Shown in pieces: positions 9,822-21,687 of a stretch of DNA of 64,000 bases; the first letter of the stretch is position 1, and every line of letters starts with the position of its first letter. The stretch spans positions 163,203,465 through 163,267,464 of the forward strand of contig CP136068.1 of NCBI GenBank assembly GCA_032622095.1, read 5' to 3'. The translations under genes were made by a program, and so were the position numbers. Source of the DNA: Siphonodentalium dalli (lineage: Eukaryota > Mollusca > Scaphopoda > Gadilida > Siphonodentaliidae). The notes under the pieces are model-generated. The model was not told where the DNA came from. It ran no database searches and was given only the letters and a program-made list of their open reading frames with translations.

Positions 9822-10417
9822 AAATACGTTATTTCACTGTAACTTTCGTTATTTCACTGTAGCTTTTGTTATTTCACTTTAGCTTTTAAAGGAAATTTGG
9901 GTCAACCAGTTGTTTCGTTATAAGACAATTTGTTGTACTATTTAAAGTGAAAACGCCGCACAATTTAGCAACGTTGCACGAACATTAATACAGCGCATAT
10001 AATGTAAAGAATACATACAGTTTTTTTGTTTGAATACCTGAAATGTATCATTCGTGTCTGGAAAGATATATCGAATTTTCTATATTTCTTTCTAGCCACT
10101 CATGAGATATTTCGGTATTGAAACGAAAACTGTAGATATTCTCTATTTATTTTGGATTCGAGAAACCACTTCAAAGGCCTTGAATCCCCTTAAACTCATG
10201 ATAATTTCGTGACTGTTATATATCTATCTGATGCATATGTGTCGTTTTATATCTATCTGATGCATATATATGTCGTCATTTGCAATGTCTTTTCTGTTTA
10301 TAATAAAAGCTTTTAGCTTTCCCAAAGTCCCAAGACTTCCGATAGTGCTTCAATATAATCCAATGCATGGGTTGACTGACCGCGCGCAGCCTATACATTA
10401 CACAGGCGTCTGTGGAA
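9822..10417. other. spacer with a short 20-bp tandem repeat
   Basis: Three copies of about 20 bp, 'gttatttcactgtaacttt', lie at 9828-9890. The remainder is AT-rich with no supported gene. Confidence 0.5.
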
Positions 10418-11205
10418 CAATATCAGATATACCAATTATATACTCTACCAGTGACAAGGTTCACAAGTTCGATTTTGGGAAAAACAGCACCATCTATTAT
10501 ATTACTAATAAATTCTCTATATCGTTCAAATCAGTTACAATATATTTCAGTGTATCTTATTGGCCATGAAATTTCCTTTCTTTTGATGTATAATTCCATA
10601 GTATTAAATGAAGGGAAGTCGAGACATCGTACCGAAAACTTGCCATATCTACTGGAAATATATTCAATAATTCTAAAAATGTGTCAACTCAGCCGAAATA
10701 TGCCCTAGCGTATGTTATGGGGCATAACATTTTCTTTCGTTTGATATATATCTTGACGAAATCTACTTAAGCGAAGTTGAATTATCGCACGGGGAATTCG
10801 ATAGTTCGATAATTGTGATCGTAATAATTGAATTAGTATCCATGTATAATCACTACTTACCGGACAGGGAGACTGACGACCGCTTTATAATCATTACTTA
10901 CCGGACAGGGAGACTGACGACCGCTTTATAATCACTACTTACCGGACAGGGAGACTGACGACCGCTTTTTGCCGGTAGGATTTGTTAGTTTTCGATACGA
11001 TATCTCGACTTCCCTTCATTTGTTACTATCCTATTATATATCAAAAGAAAGGAAATTTCATGGCCAATACGACACAATGATATATATTGTGACAGAGAAG
11101 AAGGTTTTTGAGAATTTATGAGAAATATGATAGATGGTGTGTTTTCCCAAAATCGGACTTATGAACCTTGTCACTGTTATAGTATATATTAGTATATCTG
11201 GTATT
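10418..11205. repeat. long inverted repeat, arms about 220 bp
   Basis: The left arm (about 10418-10640, including 'ttggccatgaaatttccttt' at about 10560) is the imperfect reverse complement of the right arm (about 10985-11205). Open frames of 98-99 codons in the left arm lack motifs and overlap one another, so they are not called. The loop of about 345 bp contains a 41-bp tandem repeat. A foldback transposon or a palindromic duplication is possible. Confidence 0.8.
10845..10967. repeat. three 41-bp tandem copies
   Basis: TATAATCACTACTTACCGGA... recurs at 10845, 10886 and 10927 with one C/T difference, inside the loop of the long inverted repeat. Confidence 0.95.
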
Positions 11206-11866
11206 TATCCCCAGAGGCCTGTGATACATCATTGTCATAATGATACCCATAATTGCAGCTTTGAAAGATGAAATAAGATGGCAAAATAGGGTTGATTTTA
11301 AGTTATCTCCGACAATATCGGGGGTACATGGATCTTTGATATCTGGGTGGTTATTCCTTTTTCAAAAAGATACAGCTTGGTGTAAAATCGCAATATACCG
11401 CGGCAAACCACGATGTTTTCGGAGATACTGATTTTATCATGACAAAGTAGCCATAGATATTCCGTCTCAAATTACAATGTAATCTGGATATTATCATATG
11501 AAGACCATATGCCAAGTTCTATAATATTCAGTGAAATATCGTTCATGTAACCATCCGACAAAAACGTTAATTAAGTCTAAAAGGGGTATAACTGCGCCAT
11601 AAATGAGAACTTGACCAAATACCGAGTTTCGTGAGATTCTGTAAAATATATACCGGTACCCCCACGATGTGTTGTCTAATATATACCGGTACCCCACGAT
11701 GTTTTCGGAGATAAAGATTTTATCCCCACAACAATGAGCATATAAAAGGACACAACATCTGAAGTCGTTCGGCCCGATTTGTTATTTTGAATATACTATT
11801 TAAGTTATTAACGGAGAACTGCAAAATTATATACGTTTCATAAAATAATTCATGACAAAGTAGCCA
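11206..11866. other. no gene; short local duplication
   Basis: The only structure seen is a small repeat, 'ataccggtacccc.acgatgt' (about 11650-11705), with a related 'ccacgatgttttcggagata' at 11408-11428. Confidence 0.5.
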
Positions 11867-12362
11867 TAGAGACGGTGGGGAATCACGTGGTTTCGAGTTG
11901 ATGAGTATATCACGCATTCAAAATGGCCGAAGCGATCTAAAACGCGACCAAAAGCGAAGAAAAAAGGTAATAAACTAAGATATGACATATTATTTTGACA
12001 GCAACGAGCAGATGCTATAATATTTTTCAACATGCCGATACCTCATTTATGTCCAAATTCACATTTATTTGCTCTAACATTCTGACCAAATTTGTCAGTC
12101 GAAGGATTCTCCAAGATGTATGGACTGGTGTATTCCACGCACCTCCGACTGGCAACTTCGGTCAGAATGTTATAGAAAACCACCAAGTATTTCCGAACAA
12201 ATAAGGTACCAACTTGTTTCAACAATAAACTACCATATGCTCGCAACAGTCGAACTGCTATGTTTAGTGTCAGTTCCTCGTATATTATGTTTTTTTGTGC
12301 GGTTGCACCATTTGAATGCGTGGTACTCGCCAACCTCAAAACCACGTGATTCCCCACCGAAA
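11867..12362. repeat. foldback segment with nested inverted repeats
   Basis: The outer arms, about 40 bp at 11867-11907 and 12325-12362, share GGTGGGGAATCACGTGGTTT and its complement. An inner pair, 'ctaacattctgacc' near 12077 and 'ggtcagaatgtta' near 12160, is also inverted. The open frames read off this palindrome on both strands are not supported as genes. Confidence 0.65.
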
Positions 12363-12639
12363 CAATCCGAGACATTCCGTCGCATGAATACTTGCTTTGA
12401 TTATTATACTGCTACATTTTCCCAAGTATACATCTATTACATGTACGTGGTACAAATTTATCAATACTTTCTCCGACGGAACAGAAGTGGTGAAGATCTC
12501 CTAAACTGTTCCATTTAGGAGTGGGTATCCCAACTTGCCCCACTATACACTCAAGCACCATGCACTGTTTTGCTGTTAAAATCTCCTCTAACACATTTTT
12601 TTTTCTTTTCTATTGCAAAAAGTAAGAACAACGAAAAAA

Positions 12640-12830
12640 ATAGTACAAAATTGTTAAAGAATGTAAGAAATAATGATAACATTTTTTATCAAAATTGTTA
12701 AAGAATGTTAGAAAAAATATTAAATTTGATAAAGAATGTAAGAATTCATTTTAAAAATGATAAATTTTTTAATGAATATAAGATAAATCATAAAACTTGT
12801 TTTAGAATGCAAGTCAAAATTTTATTCCAC
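12640..12830. repeat. AT-rich block like the FB interior
   Basis: Phrases 'aaaattgttaaagaatgtaa' and 'gataaagaatgtaagaa' repeat as in FB-A and FB-C, but no CCCTGTGCC ends are present. It is probably a relic of a foldback element adjacent to the LTR retrotransposon. Confidence 0.6.
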
Positions 12831-12883
12831 ACCCATTGACGTGAGGCACATGTATTCAACGGAATCCCAGCCATTGAATACAT

Positions 12884-13866
12884 TGTAACGTGGAAGGGTA
12901 GGGGGTCTTAAATGATATTTAAGACTGGTAAGCGATATTGGTCGAGCGGATTTATGACGTTCCCAACCCGTTACAAATTTAATAGAGCGCCTTAATTGAC
13001 CATTCTTGGGTACTAGATCCGGACTTTTCTTGATTTCCTGTTGGGGCGTGATCAATCAACGTGACTAGATATGAAAATGAAATGCTCCAATTTATTGGAT
13101 AACAATAACATGTCGAATTGTAGTATCATATTCATAGGCCTTGGTATAGTTATTGTAGTTATTGCATCTGTTGGAGGTATGCCTCTGGGTAGACTGGGCG
13201 TTCACTTGAGTCTTAATTCAGTGGCTTGTATTCAATTAATCTCCGTAATTCATCACCTTTCTACTCTAGCACCTTAGATTGTAATTCCGTATCACGGTCA
13301 CCAACGTCTATTCAAAGATTACTTCCGGTTGACTGATCCCCAAATGTGGGTAGTAGTGGCTTAAATACTACTACCCACAACTACCTACAAAATACCCACA
13401 AGTGAACGTGCAGTGCTACCCACAAATCATACCTTACCTGCAACTGCTATCTACAATGTAGTTTGACGAGCGCTGTTGACAGCGATGGCCGGGGCTACGA
13501 AGGAATCCGCCAATCCCGCAACAGTGCTCGCTAACATGTAAACAAATGAGGTGAATGAAGTGATGAAAACAATGAATAAATATCGCGATATCGTGCTATT
13601 AATTACATGAAATGAGTGATTTATACATAACACGGATGGGTTATGAGATGATACAAACATAGAAGTGATTTAATTTATGATATTTACGGACTAATGTATG
13701 TTTTGACGCGAATGAAGTGGACGAACTTTTACAAATGTACGGAAAGCCGCGAATGTACCGATGAATGATATAAAGAAAAGTATGGAACGAATCAATGTTA
13801 AAACATGAGAAATACAATAAAACGTAATGCATAATAACCAAAGAGAGTGCCTGTAGCTATGCTACA
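12884..13866 (-). repeat. 3' LTR of the Ty3/gypsy element
   Basis: In the element sense it begins TGTAGCATAGC and ends CACGTTACA, with TG...CA ends, 983 bp. It pairs with 21709-22680. It retains an 11-bp stretch (within 'caaagattac', about 13313) missing from the other LTR. Short open frames inside are not genes. Confidence 0.95.
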
Positions 13867-13881
13867 TTACCGCCTCCTAAA
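13867..13881 (-). other. polypurine tract
   Basis: In the element sense, TTTAGGAGGCGGTAA lies immediately before the 3' LTR start, the expected position for the plus-strand primer of an LTR retroelement. Confidence 0.75.
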
Positions 13882-14000
13882 GAAAACATCGGATCACCGG
13901 ATCCGTTAACCTTAATCCAACAACTACAATAGTAAATTTAACCTTATGAAACTATATAACAAACATTTGCAAGGTAAGTTATCAACAATATAATCATCTT

Positions 14001-15191
14001 CTATTCTTCTGCTCTCCTCCGATTGGGCAAGCATAAGTCCAAGGAACCATCGTCAATGTCCTTGATGACACCTTCAGATTCCTCGGTGGACGTACTGGCG
14101 TCTACTGTCTGTATTCTCTTCTCTTCTGGATTAGTACTGGCCTCCGTACTCTGAACCTGGTTCTTTGTCTGCGTCTCCTGATCCATCTTGGTAACCATCT
14201 CTGTCTCCGTCCCCTTATCAAGAACCCTCGTGGTTCTATCCTCCGTCTGGATTCCTCGATGTTGTCCTTCCTTGAGCTGTGGTGCACGCCTCCAGTGATC
14301 GATCAGCTCATATATTTTTCCATTAGGCAGCGTCACCCTCTCAATGCGGGTGAGACCTTCGTATCCGTCTGGGACGAACCTTCGTCGATAATATTGCAGG
14401 TGCTCCCTCGCCTCTCTCAAACCTGCTCTGAATATTTCACCTTGGTGACTCTCAATGTATTCGGAAGGTGCACCCATCAGGAAAAACCGTGGGTCAGCAG
14501 ATAGCTGTCGCAGGTGGGTGATAGGATGTGGCAATTTAAGCATGCCAGCAATGTCCAGCGATCTCAGCCGATCGACTTTATAACCTGGCACATACTCTTC
14601 CACCGTGTTCATGGACGATTCCTTCATTACCATAGCATCTGTCTGCATCTCTGAATCCTTCACCTCTACCCCGTCCGTCTGCATCTCTGTGTCCACTAGA
14701 GACTCCTTCACCTCTGACTCATCGGCCTGAACTTCCGAACCACAAACCACTAACTCAGTCATCACTTCCGCCACTATTTCTGCTAGAATATCACGATCTC
14801 CATAACGAACAATGGGTGAGGCCTCCTCGAATATGTCATCGGGGGGTAACTCGAGAACTGGTTCCACTGACAGCCAGTCAGCCGCCGGCAGATCGAATAT
14901 ATCACACCTGACTGTATCCTTGACTTTTGCTTTTTGAACATTATCACATCCTCTCATGACCTTGACCACTTTTGATTTCACTGTGGGAACTGACTCTCCT
15001 GATGAATGTCTCCTTTTTATATGGAGATCTAGATGCTCCCGTCGTCCGGCCTCATACTGGCATGAATCACAATTGTATTTCTTCTCCTCGTGTACCTCCC
15101 GTTCATGTCGATTTCGCCGTGTCTTGGTGTCAAAGACTTTGAAACAATCATGGCAGTAAAATCTGTTGTCTTTGAAGTTTCGATCCGCCAT
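14001..15191 (-). CDS. accessory C2H2 zinc-finger protein of the LTR retrotransposon
   Basis: An intact 396-codon ORF lies between integrase and the 3' LTR, on the same strand as pol. Two classical C2H2 fingers occupy residues 13-34 (C13, C16, H29, H34) and 41-62 (C41, C44, H57, H62), linked by EEKKYN. Residues 72-95 are basic and residues 97-200 acidic. Residues 199-303 look like a folded domain I do not recognise (YKVDRLRSLDIAG, then a Tyr/Arg-rich helix). Short xQT motifs recur at 169-173, 181-185, 314-318, 340-344 and 360-364 (EMQTD twice, IQTED, TQTK, IQTVD), with an acidic C-terminus. The ATG context is good (AGATGG), and a splice-acceptor-like tract abuts it, suggesting a spliced subgenomic message. 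There is no signal peptide or transmembrane segment, so it is not an envelope. It remains intact while gag and pol are broken. Nucleic-acid binding is inferred from the fingers; the function is unknown. Confidence 0.85.
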   Translation of the reverse strand: MADRNFKDNRFYCHDCFKVFDTKTRRNRHEREVHEEKKYNCDSCQYEAGRREHLDLHIKRRHSSGESVPTVKSKVVKVMRGCDNVQKAKVKDTVRCDIFDLPAADWLSVEPVLELPPDDIFEEASPIVRYGDRDILAEIVAEVMTELVVCGSEVQADESEVKESLVDTEMQTDGVEVKDSEMQTDAMVMKESSMNTVEEYVPGYKVDRLRSLDIAGMLKLPHPITHLRQLSADPRFFLMGAPSEYIESHQGEIFRAGLREAREHLQYYRRRFVPDGYEGLTRIERVTLPNGKIYELIDHWRRAPQLKEGQHRGIQTEDRTTRVLDKGTETEMVTKMDQETQTKNQVQSTEASTNPEEKRIQTVDASTSTEESEGVIKDIDDGSLDLCLPNRRRAEE

Positions 15192-15212
15192 CTGAAGTGA
15201 CAGAAATAGAGG
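15192..15212 (-). promoter_or_regulatory. candidate 3' splice site for the accessory ORF
   Basis: In the element sense, CCTCTATTTCTGTCACTTCAG directly precedes the ATG at 15191. This pyrimidine-rich stretch ending in CAG is the form of a spliceosomal acceptor. Spliced subgenomic RNAs are how retroviruses and some gypsy elements express ORFs downstream of pol. No donor could be fixed by eye in the leader. Confidence 0.5.
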
Positions 15213-15266
15213 ACACTAAGTAATGGACATAGTCTACCATTCTCGGAGGTTTACATATTTTTATCT

Positions 15267-18200
15267 TTAATCTCGATCCTTACTTCTCGTGGTCACGCCC
15301 GCAGGTACGAACCATCTCTTGACTTTGCCAGAGTAGGGCTTGAGACGGTCTATGTGAACCACTTTAGATAATTTCTTAGGACCTCTCTTTATACGAACTA
15401 AAACAGTTGACAATCTGTCGGTCACGATATAAGGGCCCTCAAATTTTGGAACTAGCTTCCTGGACAAGCCTTTACCCACACTTGTGACTCGCAGCAGCAC
15501 TGCATCCCCCACATTCATTTCCTCCGTCTTTCACACTTTAACAATGTAATTTCTCTTCTGCCTACTACTTGCGGCTTTCGTTCTCGCCCTCGCTACCTCA
15601 TGTACTTTCAGAAACTTTTCCAACAGGTCCCCAACATATCTCGCTATTTTCTCAGACTCTGCGCTTTCTCGTTCACGCTCAAGGTAAGAGTATATGCAAT
15701 CAATAGGAAGGTTCATTTCGCGACCAAGCATCATTAGACTCGGTGAGAAACGTGTTCTGTCGTGAACAGTTGATCGGTATGCCCACATGATCATAGGCAG
15801 CCAATCATCCCAGTTTTTCTGTGACCTTTCGATGTGTTTACGCAGCATCTCCTTTATCGATCTCATCATTCTCTCTGCTAAACCGTCACTCTGTGGATGA
15901 AAGGCAGTCGTCCTGGTCTTATCTATACTAAAAGGTTCACAGAGACTGAAACAGTTTACTCTCGAACTGTCGGCCTTGGTCCGTATGAATCTGAAGTGGG
16001 ACTCCCCAAAGTGTTATATACTCTCTTGCCAAGACACCTACAACAGTTTCAGATTCTTGGTTTGGCATAGGGAAAGCTTCCACCCAACGGGTGAAGTAGT
16101 CGACCACAACCAAGATATATCGGTTCCCATCATGTGACTTTGGCAATGGCCCAGTTATATCTATTCCTACTCTTTCCAGTGGAGCTCCCACCAAGTATTG
16201 CTGCATGTGCCATGTCTTCTTAGGTGAAGGTCTCTGTTTCTGACATTCTGGACATTGTTGCACAAAGATGTAGGCTGAGGTATAGTACCCGGTCCAATAG
16301 AACCGAGCTCTCACTTTGTCTATTAGCCTATTCACTCCCATATGACCGCCACCAGGGCTGCTATGAAGCATCTTGAGAGCTTCCTTTTGCCAGCACCCAG
16401 GTAGCACCAACTGCCAAACCTCCAAATCAGTATCTGGGTTTATCCACTTCCTGTAAAGGATTTCCTCTTCCATATGTAATCTGTCCCACTGAGCCCAAGA
16501 CGTTTTCACTTTACTAGAATACTCAGATAGGTGCTTCCATCGAGGCTTTTCCTGGGATTCCTCTAATAATTTTTGTCCTTTCGTTGTGCTTCTTGGATTT
16601 CTGGTTTACTTCTCGGGATAATCCATTGTAAGCTCACTGGTTCATCATTCTTCTCAGTTGTACTCTGTTCCATCGTTTTAACTTCAGCCACAGTCATTGC
16701 TGGTACATCTGACATATCACATGGAGATTCTTTCTCTAAATCTACCTTAGCCTGCTGTCTATTGCAGTGGTCACATTCTTCACACGGTCTCATTGATAGC
16801 CCATCTGCATTATTATGAAGCCTTCCTGGTCTATGCTGGATCTTAAAGTCATACATTTCCAATAAGTTTATCCATCGAGCAAGTTGGCCTTCTTGGTTCT
16901 TAAATCGATGGAGCCAGGTCAGTGCTCCGTGATCACTTCTCACAAGGAACTTGGTGTTGAACAGGTATGTATGGAAGTGTTTAACTGATTCAACTGTGTG
17001 ATGCAGTAATTGCGTTCTGGTTTTGATAGCGTTCTACTAAAGTATGCTATGGCATGCTCCCCATCCTCAAATTTCTGCGTCAACACGGCCCCTAAACTAT
17101 TATGACTCGCATCCGTGTCCAGGATAAAGGACTTCTGAAAATCCGGATATTTCAGGACAGGATCTTTCATTAATGCTTCTTTCAATTTCATGAATGAATC
17201 TTGGCATTCGTCAGACCACACAAATGGGTTTTTCTTCTCCGTCAACTTGTGAAGTGGCTTGGCGATTTTGGCGAAGTTCTTCATGAACTTCCTATAATAG
17301 GAACACGTCCCTAAGAAACTCCGTACATCCTTCACATTTCTAAGTTGACCCCATGACTGTATGGCTTGCACCTTTGCTGGGTCCGGCTCTACTCCTTTCT
17401 CCGACACTATGTGCCCAAGAAAATGGCATTTGTCTTGGAAAAGGTGGCATTTCTTGGGCGACACTTTAAGACCTGCATCACTAATCCTTTCCAACACCTC
17501 ATCCAACCTTGAACAATGCTCTTCAAAATTCTTTGAAAACACCAATACGTCGTCTATATAGAGGACACAGGTGTGCCACTGCAACCCAGCCAACACCATC
17601 TCCATCATTCGCTCAAATGTCTCAGCTGCATTGCAGAGGCCGAATGGCATAGACCGGAATTGATACTGCGAATTTGCGGTGATGTTGGATGTAACAAATG
17701 ATGTCTTCGGCCAGTCTTTCTCAGCCAGAGGAATCTGCCAATACCCAGCAACTAGATCAATCCCAGAGTAGTACTTAGACCCCCGCAATGCCTCTATGCT
17801 TTCATCAATTCTGGGTAGAATGTATGAATCCTTTACCGTCACATCATTGACCTTTCGGAAGTCTATACAAAATCGAATGCTGGTTGGTTTGCCATTTTCA
17901 GGCTTCCCTTTTCGAACTAGGACTACAGGGCTAGCCCAGCTTGACTTCGCTTCCTCTATCACCCCAGCTGTCAGCATTCGTTCTAATTCTTGCTCCCACT
18001 GGCCTCGCAATGCATATGGTACCCGGCGAGGTGGTTGCCTGATTGGTCTCGCATCTCCTGCCTCGATGGTATGTTCTACTAAATGGGTACGACCACATTG
18101 TTTCATTAGAATAGGAACACATTGTTTCATTAGAATTTCCATATGTTCCGGCAAGCTTGGTGGTTCATGACCAGATACGTCAGTCTCTGTTATTCTGACC

Positions 18201-18996
18201 TCTTCAGTACTTGAAAATTCTTTGTGTTGGACTTGGAATATACAATGAGTCCTGATGAGTTCGCATTCAGCTACACGTGTCTGTGTATATAGCTTTTTGG
18301 TCAGTGAACCCAGGTTCATTATTCGTATTGGAACCACGCTATGGTTCGTGTCAAAGATAATGTGTGCTATCAAGAGTCCTTTGTCTGATAATCCCTGACT
18401 AGCTGTTGTTATCATGGCATGTCTCCCAACCTGATCCGCCTTCTCAATAACGGCCGCCACAACCATCTCCGATGCTGGAGGCATGATGATATCTTCCTGT
18501 AAAGTTAGCTTGAACAGAGTTTCTATTTGGCTCTCCAATGAACATTTAAATCGCACTCCTTTCAGTTTGAGTACAGATGCCTTGAAGTCAAGCTCACACT
18601 CGTTTTGACTCAGAAAGTCATATCCCAATATAGCAGGAGTATCAAGGTTGGCCACAATCATATGGCTATAACAATCAATCTGCCCAACTTGAATAGGAAA
18701 AGTGGCCAAACCACATGGCGTCACTTTCTCCCCATCAGTCATCTTGAGTAGGTAGTTGTTTTTAAGCAGCGTTGGCATCAGGCTCCTGTCTAATTGGTCA
18801 TATATCTTGGAGTGGAGTACAGACACCGAGGCACCTGTATCAATAAGGCAATTTGTTTCAAAGCCACAAATGTTAACTTTCAGGAACATCCCATCATGTT
18901 GTGGTTCTCTTATTTCAAATATCTGTTGGGGTCTTGTTAAAATATCATCAAAAGTATCATTGGTTGCTGTTTCCTGACCCGCGGAAACAGCACAAA
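15267..18996 (-). pseudogene. pol: pol (protease, RT, RNase H, integrase), frameshifted
   Basis: The largest intact part, 16940-18889, begins with an aspartic protease (LIDTGAS near 18840), then reverse transcriptase with LVAGYWQIPL, MPFGLCNA and YIDD (about 17549-17560), then RNase H (DTDAS). RNase H continues in a second frame (16563-16943, SDHGALTWL, then ADGLSMRP). Integrase follows in a third frame (15937-16509) with an HHCC zinc module (H..H, CPEC), DITGPLP and HTDQG, and its remainder lies in 15531-15869. A GPY/F-type end (FEGPYIV) lies in 15267-15518. Lesions seen: a frameshift with apparent small deletion near 17010, single-base shifts near 16565 and 15940, and a TGA at 15531-15533. 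A 24-bp in-frame tandem duplication at about 18097-18140 repeats ILMKQC. The 15940 shift separates the integrase catalytic residues, so integrase cannot be made from one frame. Confidence 0.95.
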
Positions 18997-21600
18997 TTAG
19001 TTTTCCGAAGTCTTATTCTCAGTTTCATTGGAATCCTGTCTTCTCATGTTATTTGCCCTGTTCATTTTTAAGTCTCGCTGTTTCTTGAAACACTTATCTT
19101 CTGTATGGTTAGTGCGCTTGCAATAATTGCAGTGTTTTCTTGGGTATCTATCTCTTCTCATAGCGCCCTCTACCGCATCTGTCATGATATTTCTCAAATG
19201 TTCAGTCTCTTGTGGACTACTTGAACCCTGTTTGATTCTATATCGTATTCATCAATTTGTCTTACTCTGTGTCGGCTGGCTGAGTGACTCTTGTTCATAC
19301 TCATTTGAAAAGCCTCATACTTGAGTGCTAGCGACAATGCCAGGTCAATGCTTTCTACTCCCGCGCCTTGACAAATTGCCCACTCCATTTCGGAGTCTTG
19401 GAGCGCATCTCGAAAAGCCTTATATGCCAGACTATCACGTATTTCCATACTGGCAGTTGAGTATGCCATCCTCACGAGGCGTTTAATTTCCTGTGCTAGC
19501 TCTGGTAGACCCTCTCGTTCTCTTCTACGCCTGGCTCCCAGCTGAGCACGATACATTTCGCATTGATTTTTAGGCTCAAAGCGAGAAGTAAGCACAGCTA
19601 AAAGTTCTCAAGTCGGCCAACACCCCTCTTGCTGAGCCCTTCAGATGAATTCCCAGCTGTATTAGTTTCTCATTCTGTGTCCAATTATTTCCCTTTGCCA
19701 CCAGGTTGAAATGGGCCATATAGTCTGTCCAGCTGGTTCGCCCATCATACACGTCGGGTCTATGCATATGGCTCTCTCTATTCAATTTATGTGCATACAT
19801 GACGTGGATAGACAGTGTTTCTATCATTACTCTGATTCATCCTATCCGAAAGTATAGCATGGTAATTTGCCTGCATTTCGGCCATATCCCCATATGGCAC
19901 ATCTCTTTGGGACCTCTCTGTATGGTCCTGATAACACATAGGATATCCTTCCCTGATCTGTGCTATGGGTTCTCCATAATGTGGCCTTGCTCCACAGCCA
20001 TAATTTGACTGCATCAAATTATCTGACTGCTGTCTATGGGGTGTCCTGTCCGGAGAATAACTATCTCTTTCAATATGTCGACCCGTATATATACTATAAT
20101 CATAATTGTGGACAGGATACCTTCTGTATTCGCTTCCTGAATTGTCTTTAAAGCATTCAAAATTATTGCTCTTCTCTCTACTATTTCCACTCTATTCGGC
20201 CCGCCATGTGTGCTACAATGCATTCTATTGTCCTCTGGTGCCATCGTGGAACACCTCCTATAATCATTCTCTGCAATATCTCTCTGTAACATAGTATTTT
20301 CTCTTCTCTGAAATTCGTCAGCGCTATTAGCCAGCCCCCTCTACTAGCATTCCTCAATTCGCTGCTATCAGCCGTCCAATTTCCGCACTTCCTGTTTATA
20401 TGTGAAAATTCATGGCGGTCATTTTGAACATCCTCCCGGAATTCGGGACCATAATATTGCGAATTATTCGCCAGCGAGCGTCTGTCATGACTTGTCTTTT
20501 TGTGAAGAGGATCTTCGAGTTCCACTACAGCCGGGACGTGTCTTCTATACCCTGGACTTGAGACAACACCCCCGAGGTGAGTGTAGGTTACCGACGTCGA
20601 ATTTTGTGTTTCTCCCCAATGGCAACATTTTGTATTGACATTTGAATGACAATATCCATTGGTGTTTTCTGTGCATGAGTAATCATTAGTGGCATTGAAT
20701 TTTGGGGAATGCGATCTGTTATCTCTATGCGTTATGTCCGTAACTCCGTTCTTTTCTTGGAATCTGATGTTTTGGTCATTTATGTGACCACCATCAAATG
20801 ACCGATCATGCCTCTGATTTTGAACCTGATTCCGGTTTGCTTGGACTCGATTAAGATCTTGCCCGGTGTTCATTACAATGAAATCAGTCATTCTAGCATC
20901 ACCACCAGATACATCTTGTTGTCCCCTGTGGTATCTCATTCTGCGTTCATGACTTTCAAAATTATGGACACCTCGCCTTCCTTGACAACTTTCGTTTCTC
21001 ATTCTATCTGAGCCATCGTACATGTTAACAAAGCACTGCCCTTGTACAGCATCGCCCTTGCATACATTGTGAATGTGGATCACATTCACCTCTCTCTCTC
21101 GTTCTCAAATCTCCGGCCTCTCATTTCTCTACTATCAAATCTATCAGCCGCTAGCTCTCGTCTTTCTCTATCACCATGTTCCCTACTTTCTCTCTCTCTG
21201 ATATGCAAACCTCTGTGAATTTCCATCTGCATTTCTACCTCATTCTGTCTTGCGTAAGTAGTGTTCTCGTCATGCTCATAGCTACTTGCATCAACCTTTC
21301 TTTCTCGTGCACCAATCTCAACCGTGTTCTCTTCTACCACAGATGCTTTCAGACCATTGTGATTATTGGTGTCAGTTCGTTCTCTCATCTGACATCTCTC
21401 CATCTCAAGTAACCTATTCTCTAACTCTAACGCTCTCTGTCATTCTTTCTCCAATGTCTGCAATACTTTCTCATGCTCTGACCTACTCACTGTTTCTGTC
21501 TCTATCGCTCTCTCTTTCGCCTTTCTTTCAATTTGCTGTTCCCGCATCTGAATGCACTGACACATCTCTGCGTTTCTTATTTCGGGGTTTAGTCATTTTC
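18997..21600 (-). pseudogene. gag: gag, degraded, with a long charged N-terminal extension
   Basis: Gag-like sequence is spread over at least six overlapping frames. Reading 5' to 3': an Arg/Glu-rich coiled-coil-like region (21086-21580, interrupted by a TGA), a hydrophilic Asn/Arg/His-rich region (20181-21089), a Tyr/Gln-rich stretch (19787-20290), the capsid core (19576-19827, YDGRTSW..YMAHFNLVA), its continuation (19194-19595, MYRAQL, ELAQEIKRLVRMAY, ALKYEA), and a CX2CX4HX4C zinc knuckle (HCNYCKRTNHTEDKC, 18997-19197). The capsid halves are split by a shift near 19600. At roughly 870 codons the region is longer than the few hundred residues usual for Ty3/gypsy gag, owing to the N-terminal extension. 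Confidence 0.85.
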
Positions 21601-21687
21601 CCAAAATGTGTGGAGGGGTACCCAGGAATAAATCTGTGCTCTCCGATAATCTTTGACTTGATTTTGTCTGGTTTACAAACTAAAATC

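Noticed and set aside
10270-10708. Two overlapping frames of 98-99 codons
   Set aside because: They lie in one arm of a long inverted repeat and lack motifs.
14001-15191. Envelope protein in the LTR element
   Set aside because: The ORF is in env position but has no signal peptide, transmembrane segment or fusion-type region; it has C2H2 fingers instead.
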